NCBI GenBank assembly: GCA_963764805.1
Contig: CAVXUB010000001.1
Location: 496,001-560,000 of the forward strand
Direction of reading: 5' to 3'
DNA length: 64,000 nucleotides
From: CAVXUB01 sp963764805
Lineage (GTDB): Bacteria > Actinomycetota > Acidimicrobiia > Acidimicrobiales > Bog-793
The translations under genes were made by a program, and so were the position numbers. Shown one piece after another: positions 34,649 through 42,888 of the stretch (position 1 is the first letter of the stretch; each line of letters starts with the position of its first letter). Under the pieces are notes generated by a model, which saw only the letters and a program-made list of their open reading frames with translations, did no database searches and was not told where the DNA came from.

Positions 34649-35460
34649 ACGACTCCGTCTCGCCATACGAGCAGCTGAAAGAGGACCTCGGCTACCTGCA
34701 GCTCGGCCGTGCCGCCGAGTGCTTCGCCACCCTCTCAGAACAGGCCAGGGACAAGGGCTGGAGCCACGTCGAGTACCTGGCGGCGGTGATCGCAGAGCAG
34801 TCCTCTGCCACCTCCAACAGACGCCTGCAGGCGCGACTCCGCTACGCCCGCTTCCCCTACCGGCGCACGATCGAGGACTTCGACTTCTCGTTCCAGCCGA
34901 GCGTCGACCGCAAGCTCGTCGATGATCTCGCCACCCTGCGCTTCGTCGCAGAGGGCCGATCGATCTGCCTGTTGGGCCAGCCCGGCTGCGGCAAGACGCA
35001 CCTCGCCGTGGCGCTCGCCACCCGTGCTGTCGAGGCTGGCTACCGCGGCTACTTCACCACCGCCGAGGACATGGTGCAGACCCTGGCACGGGCCAGGGTG
35101 GAGGGGAACTTCACACACAAGCTCCGCAACTACACCGCACCGAGCGTCCTTGTGATCGATGACGTCGGGCTCCTGCCGATGGCTCGTGAGGCGGCCGGCG
35201 CGTTCTTCCAGGTCGTCAGCCACCGCTACGACAAGCAGGCACCCACTCTGATGACGACCAACAGGGGCTTGCCCTCGTGGGGCGAGCTGTTCGGCGACGA
35301 CGTCGTGGCCGCCGCCATCCTCGACCGTCTCTTGCACCGCGCCGTCGTGTTCAACATCCGAGGTCCGTCGTGGCGCGTCCGTGAGCACGGGGCGCTCGCC
35401 GAGGCGGTGCTCACTGTCGACAAGCCACAGGACCAGACGGGCAAAGGGGGTGGACGCTAG
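34645..35460 (+). CDS. istB: IstB-like ATPase of IS21
   Basis: GTG 34645 overlaps the istA stop (GTGA). The 271-residue protein is complete: Walker A GQPGCGKT (111-118), Walker B SVLVIDDVGLLP, sensor TLMTTNRG, and the typical IstB N-terminal helices. IstB selects the target and stimulates IstA. It is the only intact ORF of the element. Confidence 0.92.
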   Translation: MNDSVSPYEQLKEDLGYLQLGRAAECFATLSEQARDKGWSHVEYLAAVIAEQSSATSNRRLQARLRYARFPYRRTIEDFDFSFQPSVDRKLVDDLATLRFVAEGRSICLLGQPGCGKTHLAVALATRAVEAGYRGYFTTAEDMVQTLARARVEGNFTHKLRNYTAPSVLVIDDVGLLPMAREAAGAFFQVVSHRYDKQAPTLMTTNRGLPSWGELFGDDVVAAAILDRLLHRAVVFNIRGPSWRVREHGALAEAVLTVDKPQDQTGKGGGR

Positions 35461-35564
35461 AGTCTGCCCCCGAGGAGTGCCAGCGACCCTCGATCGCGAC
35501 TTTCGCTGATCGCGGATCGCGACTTCGTGTGATCACAGATCGCGATTTTCAGTGATCGCCAACA

Positions 35565-35659
35565 AAAGCCGCGATTATGAGCGCTACGGCGAGGGCGAGG
35601 CGCTCCGCGGAGGAGCGACGCGTCGCGTCATTCTCCGTAGGTGGCGGTAATTGAGCCAT
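35565..35659 (-). pseudogene. N-terminal part of a small membrane-protein gene interrupted by IS21
   Basis: From ATG 35659 the minus strand encodes MAQLPPPTENDATRRSSAER and the start of a hydrophobic stretch LALAVALIIAA. The frame runs exactly into the IS junction and continues in the other flank (33147 to 33022) as FVYPREPADAPLDELP, giving a protein of about 71 residues with one transmembrane helix. Gene family unknown. Confidence 0.55.
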
Positions 35660-35914
35660 CACACTGGCGCCGCTTGGAGGGTGCCGGATTCTCGCGCAGC
35701 GTAATGACGTGACGGGTGAACTCTGACGCCCGCGAGACCTGCGGGCTGGAACTATTTCTCAGCCAAAGTGGCCCGCGTCTCCTCGCCCTGCGCCTCTTCG
35801 GGCTCCTGGATAGGCACGCCTGAGAGGTCGTCCACGTCCTGACTGATCGGCTATGTGCCGGATTCACGGTCACCATTGCGGCGCACGCTGCAGCCGGATC
35901 CTCGCCACTGGCAT
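35660..35914. other. Decayed DNA, no gene called
   Basis: Only short open stretches are present. One on the minus strand (QDVDDLSGVPIQEPEEAQGEETRATLAEK, about 35755-35840) reads like protein but has no start. This may be remains of the gene that followed the truncated SRPBCC gene. Confidence 0.35.
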
Positions 35915-36097
35915 TCAATGGACGTGGAACTTCCTAGCGGCCATAGAAGGGGCCAACGATCTGGACTCCCTCAAGACGTCGAAGACGAGTCCGATCGGAG
36001 CGTCGAACATTCGAGCGGTGACAATCTCGAGCTCGCTCGGGTACGTGCGCACCGCGGTTCGACGGCGATGATGAGTCATTATCGCTCTCCTTGTCAT
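35915..36097 (-). pseudogene. Truncated SRPBCC (AHSA1/START-like) protein, N-terminal fragment
   Basis: The frame starts directly after the ArsR gene (4-base overlap) and encodes RTYPSELEIVTARMFDAPIGLVFDVL, the first 30-40 residues of an AHSA1-type SRPBCC protein. It then loses homology and stops. The intact paralogue with the same ArsR-SRPBCC order is at 48126-48958 (NELEIVTTRQFDAPIELVFEVL). Confidence 0.75.
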
Positions 36098-36444
36098 TCG
36101 AGCTGCTTGAGATAGTCGTCCATCCGATTTAGCCGCTCATTCATGATCTGCTCGTACGTAGCCATCCACTCATACAGCGGGCGTAGGGGTGCCGGGTCAA
36201 GCCGGTAGAGGCGACGACGCCCTTCCGCCCTGCATCTCACGAGTCCCGCGTCGCTCAGCACCCGAAGGTGCTTCGAAACCTGGGGCTGGGAGATCGAGAG
36301 GTCATTGACAATCGTCCCGACTGCCTTCTCGCCTCCGACCAGCGCGTCCATGATCTCGCGACGGTGCGGCTCGGCAATCGCGGTGAACACGTCCACTGTC
36401 GTGGGAGGGCGCACCACAAGGCTAATATATTCCTCATGGCGCAT
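36094..36444 (-). CDS. ArsR-family transcriptional regulator
   Basis: The 116-residue winged-helix protein contains IAEPHRREIMDALVGGEKAVGTIVNDLSISQPQVSKHLRVLSDAGLVRCRAEGRRRLYRLDPAPLRPLYEWM. No Cys-rich metal site is present. Its pairing with an SRPBCC gene is a common actinobacterial arrangement in which ArsR represses its partner. The partner here is truncated. Confidence 0.88.
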   Translation of the reverse strand: MRHEEYISLVVRPPTTVDVFTAIAEPHRREIMDALVGGEKAVGTIVNDLSISQPQVSKHLRVLSDAGLVRCRAEGRRRLYRLDPAPLRPLYEWMATYEQIMNERLNRMDDYLKQLE

Positions 36445-36564
36445 ATGTCAACGGTGTAGTCGCGCCGACCTTCCCGCTCGAGCGTGGTACACCGAGCGGC
36501 GCCGGCCCGTGCGCGAGAGAGCCAGCGCCCTGGAGGTCCTGCCAGGCCGAAGGTCCGTGACGGT

Positions 36565-36584
36565 TGTACGTCAGACGACGTACA
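36565..36584. promoter_or_regulatory. Perfect palindrome upstream of the TacA-like antitoxin
   Basis: TGTACGTC-AGAC-GACGTACA (8-bp arms, 4-base spacer) ends 9 bases before the antitoxin ATG at 36594. Autorepression by the antitoxin's ribbon-helix-helix domain at such a site is the usual mode for TacAT modules. Confidence 0.7.
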
Positions 36585-36593
36585 CTGGGCCGA

Positions 36594-36871
36594 TGGCCAT
36601 CAAGACTGAACGCTTGAACTTGAGGCTCACGCTCGCACAGAACGCCGTGCTACGCCGGGCAGCGGAGGCCCGCGGCGAATCCACGAGCGACTATGTGCTC
36701 CGACACGCCGTCGAGGCTGCCGAGATGGATCTCGCCGACAGGCGGGTGTTTACCGCAGACGAGAAGGCATGGTTTGATCTGCAGGCGCTGCTCTCCGGAC
36801 CGGCGGCCCTTCCTCCCTCCATGGTCGCGCTCCTCGCCACACCGTCGGTGTTGGAAGAGCAGAGTCGTTGA
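36594..36871 (+). CDS. TacA-like (DUF1778) antitoxin
   Basis: ATG 36594 starts a 92-residue protein. IKTERLNLRLTLAQNAVLRRAAEARGESTSDYVLRHAVEAAEMDLADRR is the DUF1778 ribbon-helix-helix antitoxin signature, and the C-terminal half (FTADEKAWFDLQALL) is the toxin-neutralising tail. It overlaps the GNAT toxin gene by 4 bases. Confidence 0.9.
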
Positions 36872-37353
36872 ACTACGACGGCCCGCTGCTTCTCAGCAGC
36901 GGGCACGTTCTCGATGACTTCGACTGCGGCAAGCCGGCGCTCAACATCTGGCTGGTGCGGCGAGCCCTCGGCAACCGGGCATCCGGAACGAGCCGGACTT
37001 GGGTCGTCACCGAGGCGGGCTCGAATCGCGTGGTTGCGTTCTACGCGTCGTCGACCGCCTCCATTATCCGATCGTCAGCACCGAAAGCGTTCGGTCGCAA
37101 TCAGCCCGAGGAATCGCCGGCCATTCTTCTTGGGCGCATGGCGGTGGACATCTCCCATGCCGGCCAGGGGCTCGGAGGGGCGCTACTCAAGCACTTCATG
37201 GCAAAAGCCGTCGAAGTCGCCTCGGCCGTAGGAGTCCGCGTCCTCCTTGTCCACGCCAAGGACGAAGACGCGAAGGGGTTTTACGAGCACTACGGCTTCA
37301 CCGAGTCGCCGGTCGATCCGATGACGCTGCTGATGCTCCTTCCCACACGCTGA
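36868..37353 (+). CDS. GNAT toxin, TacT-like
   Basis: TTG 36868 overlaps the antitoxin stop. The 161-residue protein begins GPLLLSSGHVLDDFDCGKPALNIWLVRRAL, as in TacT toxins, and has the acetyl-CoA loop LGRMAVDISHAGQGLGGALLKHFM and a C-terminal FYEHYGFTE. TacT-type enzymes acetylate the amino group of aminoacyl-tRNA and stop translation. Together with the upstream antitoxin it forms a complete module. Confidence 0.9.
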   Translation: MNYDGPLLLSSGHVLDDFDCGKPALNIWLVRRALGNRASGTSRTWVVTEAGSNRVVAFYASSTASIIRSSAPKAFGRNQPEESPAILLGRMAVDISHAGQGLGGALLKHFMAKAVEVASAVGVRVLLVHAKDEDAKGFYEHYGFTESPVDPMTLLMLLPTR

Positions 37354-37382
37354 GGTGATCCGCCGGCACGTCGTCGCCGGGG

Positions 37383-37620
37383 ATGCGCCTCCCACAGGTC
37401 TCGGCGGCGGCCGAGGGATTCGCGCAGGATCAGGGATGTTCGGTTCTGCCGGCGCTCCTGCTCGTCGCTCTGTTCGACCAGGACGACACTGAAGTGCGAC
37501 AGGCGATCGACGCGAGCGATCTCGACCGCGCTGCGACGGCGCGATGCCCTTCGTGGACTCGGCGTTCCAGAGAAGCCTGCCCGAGCGCCACGTGCCAAGC
37601 CTTCATTGGGCGCCCTCTAA
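37383..37620 (+). pseudogene. Clp N-domain-like fragment with a frame shift
   Basis: The frame starting MRLPQVSAAAEGFAQDQGC continues LPALLLVALFDQDDTEVRQAIDASDLDRAA, resembling a Clp amino-terminal repeat. A shift near 37530 leads to RRRDALRGLGVPEKPARAPRAKP and a stop at 37620. It is followed by the glyoxalase-like gene, with which Clp-N repeats can be associated. Evidence is weak. Confidence 0.4.
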
Positions 37621-37657
37621 CGCAGAGCAGCCCGATCAGATCGGCCATTATGGCCTC

Positions 37658-37996
37658 GTGGAAGAGGCCATCCCCGTCCTGAGAGTGACAGCAGCAGAGT
37701 CCTCCGCTTCCTGGTACCGCCGGCTCGGCTACGAGGTGGAGTGGGAGCATCGCTTCGAGCCAGGGTTCCCGACTTTCATGTCAATAGCCCACGAGGGAAG
37801 CGCCCGCCTCTTCCTGTCAGAGCACACTGGCGACGCACCGCCCCATGGCCTCGTCTATCTGCGGGTCGGCGACTTGGATGCGGTCGCTCGTGAGTTCGGC
37901 TGCGAGGTCGTGGGGCAGCCTTGGGGCCGTGAGGTTCATCTCGTCGATCCAGACGGGAATCGGCTACGACTCGGAGAGACCACACCGAGCAAGTGA
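37658..37996 (+). CDS. Glyoxalase/bleomycin-resistance superfamily protein
   Basis: GTG 37658 gives a 112-residue VOC fold: EEAIPVLRVTAAESSASWYRRLGYEVEWEHRFEPGFP, then FMSIAHEGSARLFLSEHTGD, VYLRVGDLDAVAREFG and VHLVDPDGNRLRLGE. This pattern is that of the bleomycin-binding-like Glyoxalase subgroup. It may sequester or modify a toxic compound. A frame extends upstream to 37544 but does not look coding. Confidence 0.8.
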   Translation: MEEAIPVLRVTAAESSASWYRRLGYEVEWEHRFEPGFPTFMSIAHEGSARLFLSEHTGDAPPHGLVYLRVGDLDAVAREFGCEVVGQPWGREVHLVDPDGNRLRLGETTPSK

Positions 37997-38293
37997 GGTC
38001 CCGGCGGCAGGCGGTCCCACGCCGGGCCGACGCCGTGATGTCAGTCCGTCATCATCTCGTCGCCGACGCTGATGAGAGCGCAAGGTGGTCCCTTCTCGTT
38101 GGCGGAAGGGTGGTCCCATCATCGTGGCGGGTGACACGTCGCCACGAAGACCCAAAAAAGGGAGCGTTTCGACAGTCGGGGCGGTTCACGGCACCAGTCG
38201 TCATCGGAATCCCAACGCTCAAGCCCCCGCTGCGACGGCGGGCGTCGCCCTCTTAATAGGGCTCAGTCACGCCAAAAGGTGCTCCGCGCCCAC
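37997..38293. other. Intergenic, no gene seen
   Basis: About 300 bases between convergent genes. No coherent frame and no hairpin of note beyond short repeats such as GGTGGTCCC. Confidence 0.4.
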
Positions 38294-38680
38294 CTACGCC
38301 TCGACGAGGACCATCCCCAGCAGCCGGAGCGCCGCGGCCAGTCGCTCATCGAACGTGGCGACGGCACCGTTCACTTGCTCGGCCGCCAGCAGGACACAGC
38401 AGTCCGGCAACTTGAGCCCGGTCGCCGCACGCAGGCCGGCGAGACGCGCCGGGGCATCCAGATCGAGACCCAGACCGAGCACACCCAGCTGCGAGAGCGC
38501 CGCCATCGCCAACTCGATCTTGCCGGCTCTCGCTGGCCCGACAAGGACCTCGGCAAGGGTCACTCGGCTCGCCGAAAGCGGACTCGTTGCCAAGAACTCG
38601 AGTAGTGACTCTGCCCGATCGTGATGGGCGTCCTCGGCGTCGAGGTGAGCGATGAGCACCGACGCGTCGATGACGATCAC
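38294..38680 (-). CDS. vapC: VapC-like PIN-domain toxin
   Basis: GTG 38680 (overlapping the antitoxin stop) gives VIVIDASVLIAHLDAEDAHHDRAESLL, with the PIN acidic residues in IDAS, later AEVLVGPARAG and LPDCCVLLAAEQVNGAVATFDERLA. The 128-residue length is normal for VapC. VapC toxins are Mg-dependent endoribonucleases cutting tRNA or rRNA. The longer frame to 38812 is the antitoxin's shadow. Confidence 0.88.
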   Translation of the reverse strand: MIVIDASVLIAHLDAEDAHHDRAESLLEFLATSPLSASRVTLAEVLVGPARAGKIELAMAALSQLGVLGLGLDLDAPARLAGLRAATGLKLPDCCVLLAAEQVNGAVATFDERLAAALRLLGMVLVEA

Positions 38681-38946
38681 TCCGCCCAGTCCTCCCGGAT
38701 TCGGTGCAGGTAGTCGCTTCCGTAGAGCCCGGTGAGCACGCCGCTCGTACGCCGAAGTGCCTCGCGTCGATCCGCCACAGCTTGTCCGTGTGCTTCTCCG
38801 ATTGCACGGCACCCTTCCTCGAGCAGGTGAACCACGAGCTTCGAGCGACTATCACGGTCCTCCGGCCAGCGCTCTGCCGCAGCGTCGAGGGCCCGGGCCA
38901 CCTCATCTGTCTCGGTGATCACGTAACGAGGACGGGTAGTCGGCAT
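38677..38946 (-). CDS. VapB-like antitoxin
   Basis: ATG 38946 gives an 89-residue protein: PRYVITETDEVARALDAAAERWPEDRDSRSKLVVHLLEEGCRAIGEAH, helical with an RHH-like start, ending in YGSDYLHRIREDWAE. It overlaps the PIN toxin by 4 bases. An imperfect inverted repeat (CAAG-TGTAACACC / GGTGCGACA-CCTTG, 38951-38986) lies just upstream and could be the operator. Confidence 0.75.
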   Translation of the reverse strand: MPTTRPRYVITETDEVARALDAAAERWPEDRDSRSKLVVHLLEEGCRAIGEAHGQAVADRREALRRTSGVLTGLYGSDYLHRIREDWAE

Positions 38947-39202
38947 CAACCAAGTGTAACACCGTACTATCAGGTGCGACACCTTGAGGCCGCAGCCGGT
39001 AGTCCCGGCGCTATGACCCAACATCGGCGTCGGTCACTCCTTCATCGTCACCAGCGGCAGGGCCGGAGCGGGTGGCAACGTCCCAGCGGGATCGGCCGGT
39101 GACTCAGGCAGACGTTCCGCCGGGCCAGATCGGATCGGGCGATGATTTACGGATGGTCAGGTCGTCTATACGGTTGAAGTCAGCCAGCTATCAGGAGGAT
39201 CC

Positions 39203-39589
39203 ATGTCAGCGAGCACGACCCGAGCGAACAAGATCGCGACGGTGATCATTCCGGTTGGCGACCAAGACAGCGCCGTCGACTTCTACGTCACCAAGCTCGG
39301 CTTCGAAAAGCGTGTCGACGTGCCTTTCGGCAACGGCTACCGCTGGATCGAGGTCGGCCTCGGCGACGAAGCGACCACGATTGCCCTCGCGCCTCCGCCG
39401 CACGAGGGCGCGGTCGGTAAGCGGGAGACCGGCATAAGTCTCCAGACGGACGATATCGACGCTTACCACGCGCAACTCCGCCAAGCCGGCGTCGACGTCG
39501 ATGCTGAGGTCAGCCGGATGGGAGATCTGGTGCCGCCGATGTTCTGGTTGCGCGACCCGGAGGGCAACACGCTCATGGTCGTCCAGTAG
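39203..39589 (+). CDS. VOC family protein (glyoxalase-like)
   Basis: ATG 39203 follows AGGAGGATCC. The 128-residue protein has KIATVIIPVGDQDSAVDFYVTKLGFEKRVDVPFGNGYRWIEVG and TDDIDAYHAQLRQAGVDVDAEV, then FWLRDPEGNTLMVVQ, the two beta-alpha-beta-beta-beta modules of VOC metalloenzymes. Substrate unknown. Confidence 0.88.
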   Translation: MSASTTRANKIATVIIPVGDQDSAVDFYVTKLGFEKRVDVPFGNGYRWIEVGLGDEATTIALAPPPHEGAVGKRETGISLQTDDIDAYHAQLRQAGVDVDAEVSRMGDLVPPMFWLRDPEGNTLMVVQ

Positions 39590-40042
39590 CACGCAGCAGA
39601 ACTGGCGCCGTTCAAGCTCACCTTGGATATCGCCCCACAGCGGCTCGCCGCTCCTCTGGGGGTGGTCAGGCGGTCGTCCCACCTCCAAGTGGCCACCACA
39701 GCTCGAAGCCGGGTACTCAGCCCATCTCGGAAGAGCCAAGGCGGCGACAGCACCGCCCCCGACTCAACCGCGCGGCACCTCGGGCAGGGGGCGTCGACTT
39801 CTCCGTCACGCGGTCTGAACCACTCGCCTTGATGTGCGCTGCCCTGGCTAGCACCCGAGTCGTCTCGGGAAGTGGAATCCTTTAACCGGTATCCGTTCAC
39901 AGATCTCCGCGTTGTATTCCCAATGACATCTCGTTCATGCGGACTCTTCGGACACCGAGTCACCAGTTGGTCGCGACGTTCCCGCTGGTGTCGTGTCTAC
40001 CAACGCAAGCCGGTGCAAGGACGAGCGACATCAGCAGGAGCG
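39590..40042. other. Intergenic, no gene seen
   Basis: About 450 bases without a convincing frame. Overlapping frames on the minus strand are Arg/Ser-rich shadows. It may contain regulatory sequence for neither flanking gene, since both end here. Confidence 0.4.
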
Positions 40043-40621
40043 TCATCGGCGAACTCGGTACCTCAGGTGCAGGACCCGGTCGCCCTGGATCACGGTGTGC
40101 GGGTCCTCGAGCAACAGCCGACCTTCGGCCGACCCGAAGTACCGCTTGCCCGTGCCGAAGACGACGGGGACGACATCCATCGCCACCTCGTCCACCAGGC
40201 CTTCGGCGATTGCCTGCCCTCCGACGTCTCCCGCCGCCAAGGCGACGATGCCCTCGCCGGCGAGAACCTTCGCCGCCGAGATCGCCTGTGCCACGTCGTC
40301 GACGAATTGATAGGACGCTTCGGGGTGCCAGCCGTCGGGCTTGGGTCGGTGAGATACCACGACGACGTGGTGGCCCGCCGGCGGCGACCCCTCCCAGCCG
40401 TTGGTGAGGTCAAAGAGGTGGCGCCCGATGACGATCGAACCGATGCTCGCCCACATGGGCGCGACGTAGGCAGATGAGGTCTGCGACACCTTGAACGAGC
40501 CACCTTCGACGATCTCGGTGTCGCCGTTGAAGTACCAGTCGAACAGGGGACCGACATCGTCTGCGTCGTCGGCGATGAAGCCGTCGACGGAAACGACCGC
40601 GTGCATGACAACGGTGCTCAT
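40043..40621 (-). CDS. Dihydrofolate reductase family protein (RibD C-terminal-like)
   Basis: The 192-residue protein begins VVMHAVVSVDGFIADDADDVGPLFDWYFNGD and contains SIVIGRHLFDLTNGW, HHVVVVSHRPKP, GEGIVALAAGDVGGQAIAEGLVDEVAMDVVPVVFGTGKRYF, typical of the DHFR/RibD reductase group found across actinobacteria. NADPH-dependent reductase of unknown substrate. Confidence 0.88.
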   Translation of the reverse strand: MSTVVMHAVVSVDGFIADDADDVGPLFDWYFNGDTEIVEGGSFKVSQTSSAYVAPMWASIGSIVIGRHLFDLTNGWEGSPPAGHHVVVVSHRPKPDGWHPEASYQFVDDVAQAISAAKVLAGEGIVALAAGDVGGQAIAEGLVDEVAMDVVPVVFGTGKRYFGSAEGRLLLEDPHTVIQGDRVLHLRYRVRR

Positions 40622-40757
40622 GAGGTCTCCTGGATGCTTGGTTGTTGAGGGCTCAGGTGATGTCGTGCCGGAGCGTGGTCCGTCCGGCGACGAGCGACCA
40701 CCGCCACGATGATCGCGCGGCGCCTCGCGTCTCGGACGGGCTATGTACGCTCACGGA

Positions 40758-41141
40758 ATGGCTTCCGTTCGGGATGTGGTCGTCGACTGTCGCCATGCTG
40801 CGAGCCAGGCGCGGTTCTGGGCGTCGGTGCTCGACGGCTACACGGTCGCTCCTTACGACGACGCCGAGCTGGAACGCCTCCGCGAGCGTGGTATCGACAG
40901 CCCAGAAGAGGATCCGAATGTTCTCATCGAGGGCACGACTGGGCCGCGCTTCTTCTTCCAGACGGTGCCCGAGCACAAGGTCGTGAAGAATCGGATGCAC
41001 CTCGACCTCGCGTGCGATGACGTCGACTACGAGCTCGAGCGACTCAAGGCGCTGGGGGCTTCGGTCGCACCCGTCCAGCCCAACGACTCGCTGATCAACC
41101 TTTGCGACCCGGAGGGAAACGAGTTCTGCTTGTTGCGCTGA
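40758..41141 (+). CDS. Glyoxalase-like (VOC) protein
   Basis: MASVRDVVVDCRHAASQARFWASVLDGYTVAPYD, VLIEGTTGPRFFFQTVPEHKVVKNRMHLDLACDDVDYELERLKALGASV and NLCDPEGNEFCLLR match the Glyoxalase-like domain proteins. Start ATG 40758 is chosen; ATG 40743 is possible. Neither has a strong site, so translation may be leaderless. Confidence 0.85.
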   Translation: MASVRDVVVDCRHAASQARFWASVLDGYTVAPYDDAELERLRERGIDSPEEDPNVLIEGTTGPRFFFQTVPEHKVVKNRMHLDLACDDVDYELERLKALGASVAPVQPNDSLINLCDPEGNEFCLLR

Positions 41142-41272
41142 ACTTGTTGGTCGGCCGACTCGTCGTTTCGATCCCGCCTCGCCATTGTGCTTCTGACAGA
41201 TGAGGTGTCACCAGCCCCGTTCGGATTCTGCCCGCCCCAGGCCGGGATCACCGGCACGCTGTGTGGATGACC

Positions 41273-41609
41273 ATGGAGGTTCTCTTCGCGAGTGTGCCGG
41301 TCACAGATCTACGCGCGGCGACGCTTTGGTATGAGCAGCTCTTCGGACGCACGGCCGACATCGTTCCCAACCAGAACAAGGTCATGTGGTGCGTCGGCCT
41401 CCAACGGCTGGCTGTACGTGATCGAGGACGCCGAGCGAGCCGGGAGAACCCTAATGACCATTTCGGTCAGCGACCTGGATCAGCTGGTGTCCGATCTCGT
41501 GGCTCGGGGCATCGTCGCCACGGCGATCGAGACGGTCGGTGACGCCGGGCGGAAGGCGGATGCGGACGGAAACCTCATCAGCTGGGTCGAGGTTGCCGCT
41601 GCCGGCTGA
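41273..41609 (+). pseudogene. VOC family protein with one frame shift near 41400
   Basis: MEVLFASVPVTDLRAATLWYEQLFGRTADIVPNQNKVMWCVG is followed, in the next frame, by SNGWLYVIEDAERAGRTLMTISVSDLDQLVSDLVARGIVATAIETVGDAGRKADADGNLISWVEV. Dropping one C near 41400 gives a normal 112-residue VOC protein. Confidence 0.75.
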
Positions 41610-41782
41610 CGAGAGTGCTTCGATCCGGCGAGTGATCTCACCAAACGTCCGCCGGCGGCCGGAGGCGACGCCTGATCAGTGGGCGCTTCGTCCCCGCGGC
41701 CAGAACCTCGCAGTCCACCGAGGGATAGGTCGTGACGTACTCGCCTACCGCGATCTAGGCCCGCTCGGGTCGCCGCTTTCGC

Positions 41783-42832
41783 CTACGGCCTGTCCCTGGC
41801 ACCAACGCCGCTGACGACCTCGCCGGCGCGCTCGGCTGCGGAGTCGGCTGCCAGCGGCGCCGTGCCGCCACCTTCGCCGTGCGCCATCCCGCCGAGACCC
41901 TCGCGCAGCGCTTCCAGCGAGGAGAAACGAGGGGTCCAGCCGAGCTCCCGGCGGGCGCGATCGGTGCGCATCTGGGGCAGGCTCATCACCAAGTCGAACA
42001 GCGGAGGGGAGGCGGGAACTAGGCGGGACAGCCACGCCGCACCGAGAGCGGCGCGGGCGGCGCGCGCCGGGACGTCGACAGGGTGACCGCCAAGAACCGT
42101 ACCGATCGCCGCGGCATCGATCACCGGCTCGGCGGCCAGGTTGAACGCACCGCGCACGTCGGTCATCAGGGCGAGGTGGTAGGCACGTGCCGCGTCGGCG
42201 GCATGGAGCGCCTGGAACCGCAGGCCGTGCGGGAACGGGAAGATGGGGATCCTCGGCAACCTGAGTAGCGAGGCGGGGACGAACGGTCCCCCGAACAGAC
42301 GGCGCTGCTGAGTGCCTGACGACCGCTGGAAAATGAACCCCGGACGCATGCGGACAGTCCGCACCTCCGGGTGGTCCCGCTCGAAGACGTCCAGCAGCCT
42401 CTCGACGTAGGCCTTCTCCCGCCCGTATGCGGCTGTCGGGAGGCTGGCCGTCGGCCAAGTCTCCCCCACCACCTTCCCGCGGCCCGGCGAATAGGCGCCG
42501 ACCGAGGAGGCGACGACCAGAGTGGGGACCTTGGCGCGGGCGCAGGCGTCCATGACACGCGTGGCGCCTCCGACGTTCACGTCCCAGGTGACCTCCGGGC
42601 CACGCGTCGGGTGGAAGAGCCATGCCAGGTGCACCACCGCGTCCGCACCCTCGAAGTGCGGGCCGAGCTCGTCTGCCACGACATCGACCGTGCGAACCTC
42701 GGTCTTCGGCCAGCCGCGATCCGTCGGCCTCCGGGCCAGGCCGACGACCTCGTCGACCTTCGGGTCCGCCGCCAGCACGTCGAGGACTTGCGTCCCCACA
42801 TTGCCCGTAGCCCCCGTGACCACGACCTTCAT
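41783..42832 (-). CDS. NAD-dependent epimerase/dehydratase (extended SDR)
   Basis: The 349-residue protein has the Rossmann loop VVVTGATGNVGTQVL, VVHLAW, an ASSVGAYSPG Ser strand and the YGREK catalytic Tyr/Lys. The C-terminal substrate domain includes RMRPGFIFQRSSG and RRELGWTPRFSSLEALREGLGG. Sugar-nucleotide epimerase-like, but the substrate could also be a steroid or lignan-type compound; unknown. Confidence 0.87.
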   Translation of the reverse strand: MKVVVTGATGNVGTQVLDVLAADPKVDEVVGLARRPTDRGWPKTEVRTVDVVADELGPHFEGADAVVHLAWLFHPTRGPEVTWDVNVGGATRVMDACARAKVPTLVVASSVGAYSPGRGKVVGETWPTASLPTAAYGREKAYVERLLDVFERDHPEVRTVRMRPGFIFQRSSGTQQRRLFGGPFVPASLLRLPRIPIFPFPHGLRFQALHAADAARAYHLALMTDVRGAFNLAAEPVIDAAAIGTVLGGHPVDVPARAARAALGAAWLSRLVPASPPLFDLVMSLPQMRTDRARRELGWTPRFSSLEALREGLGGMAHGEGGGTAPLAADSAAERAGEVVSGVGARDRP

Positions 42833-42888
42833 CTCTCGGCCTCCGAGGTGTGCTTCAACGGCACGATTGCGGCCGGAGCCTCACGATC

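Larger units (their letters stand above)
33148..35564 (+). mobile_element. IS21-family insertion sequence (2417 bp) with AAAGC target duplication
   Basis: The ends start TGTTGG on both strands (33148 and, reversed, 35564). The inner parts of both ends carry repeated GATCA..CGAAAGTCGCG / CGCGATCTGTGATCA blocks, at 33179-33224 on the left and 35489-35558 on the right, typical multiple terminal repeats of IS21. The 5 bases AAAGC flank both sides (33143-33147 and 35565-35569). Inside are a degenerate istA and an intact istB. The insertion splits a small minus-strand gene. Confidence 0.85.
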
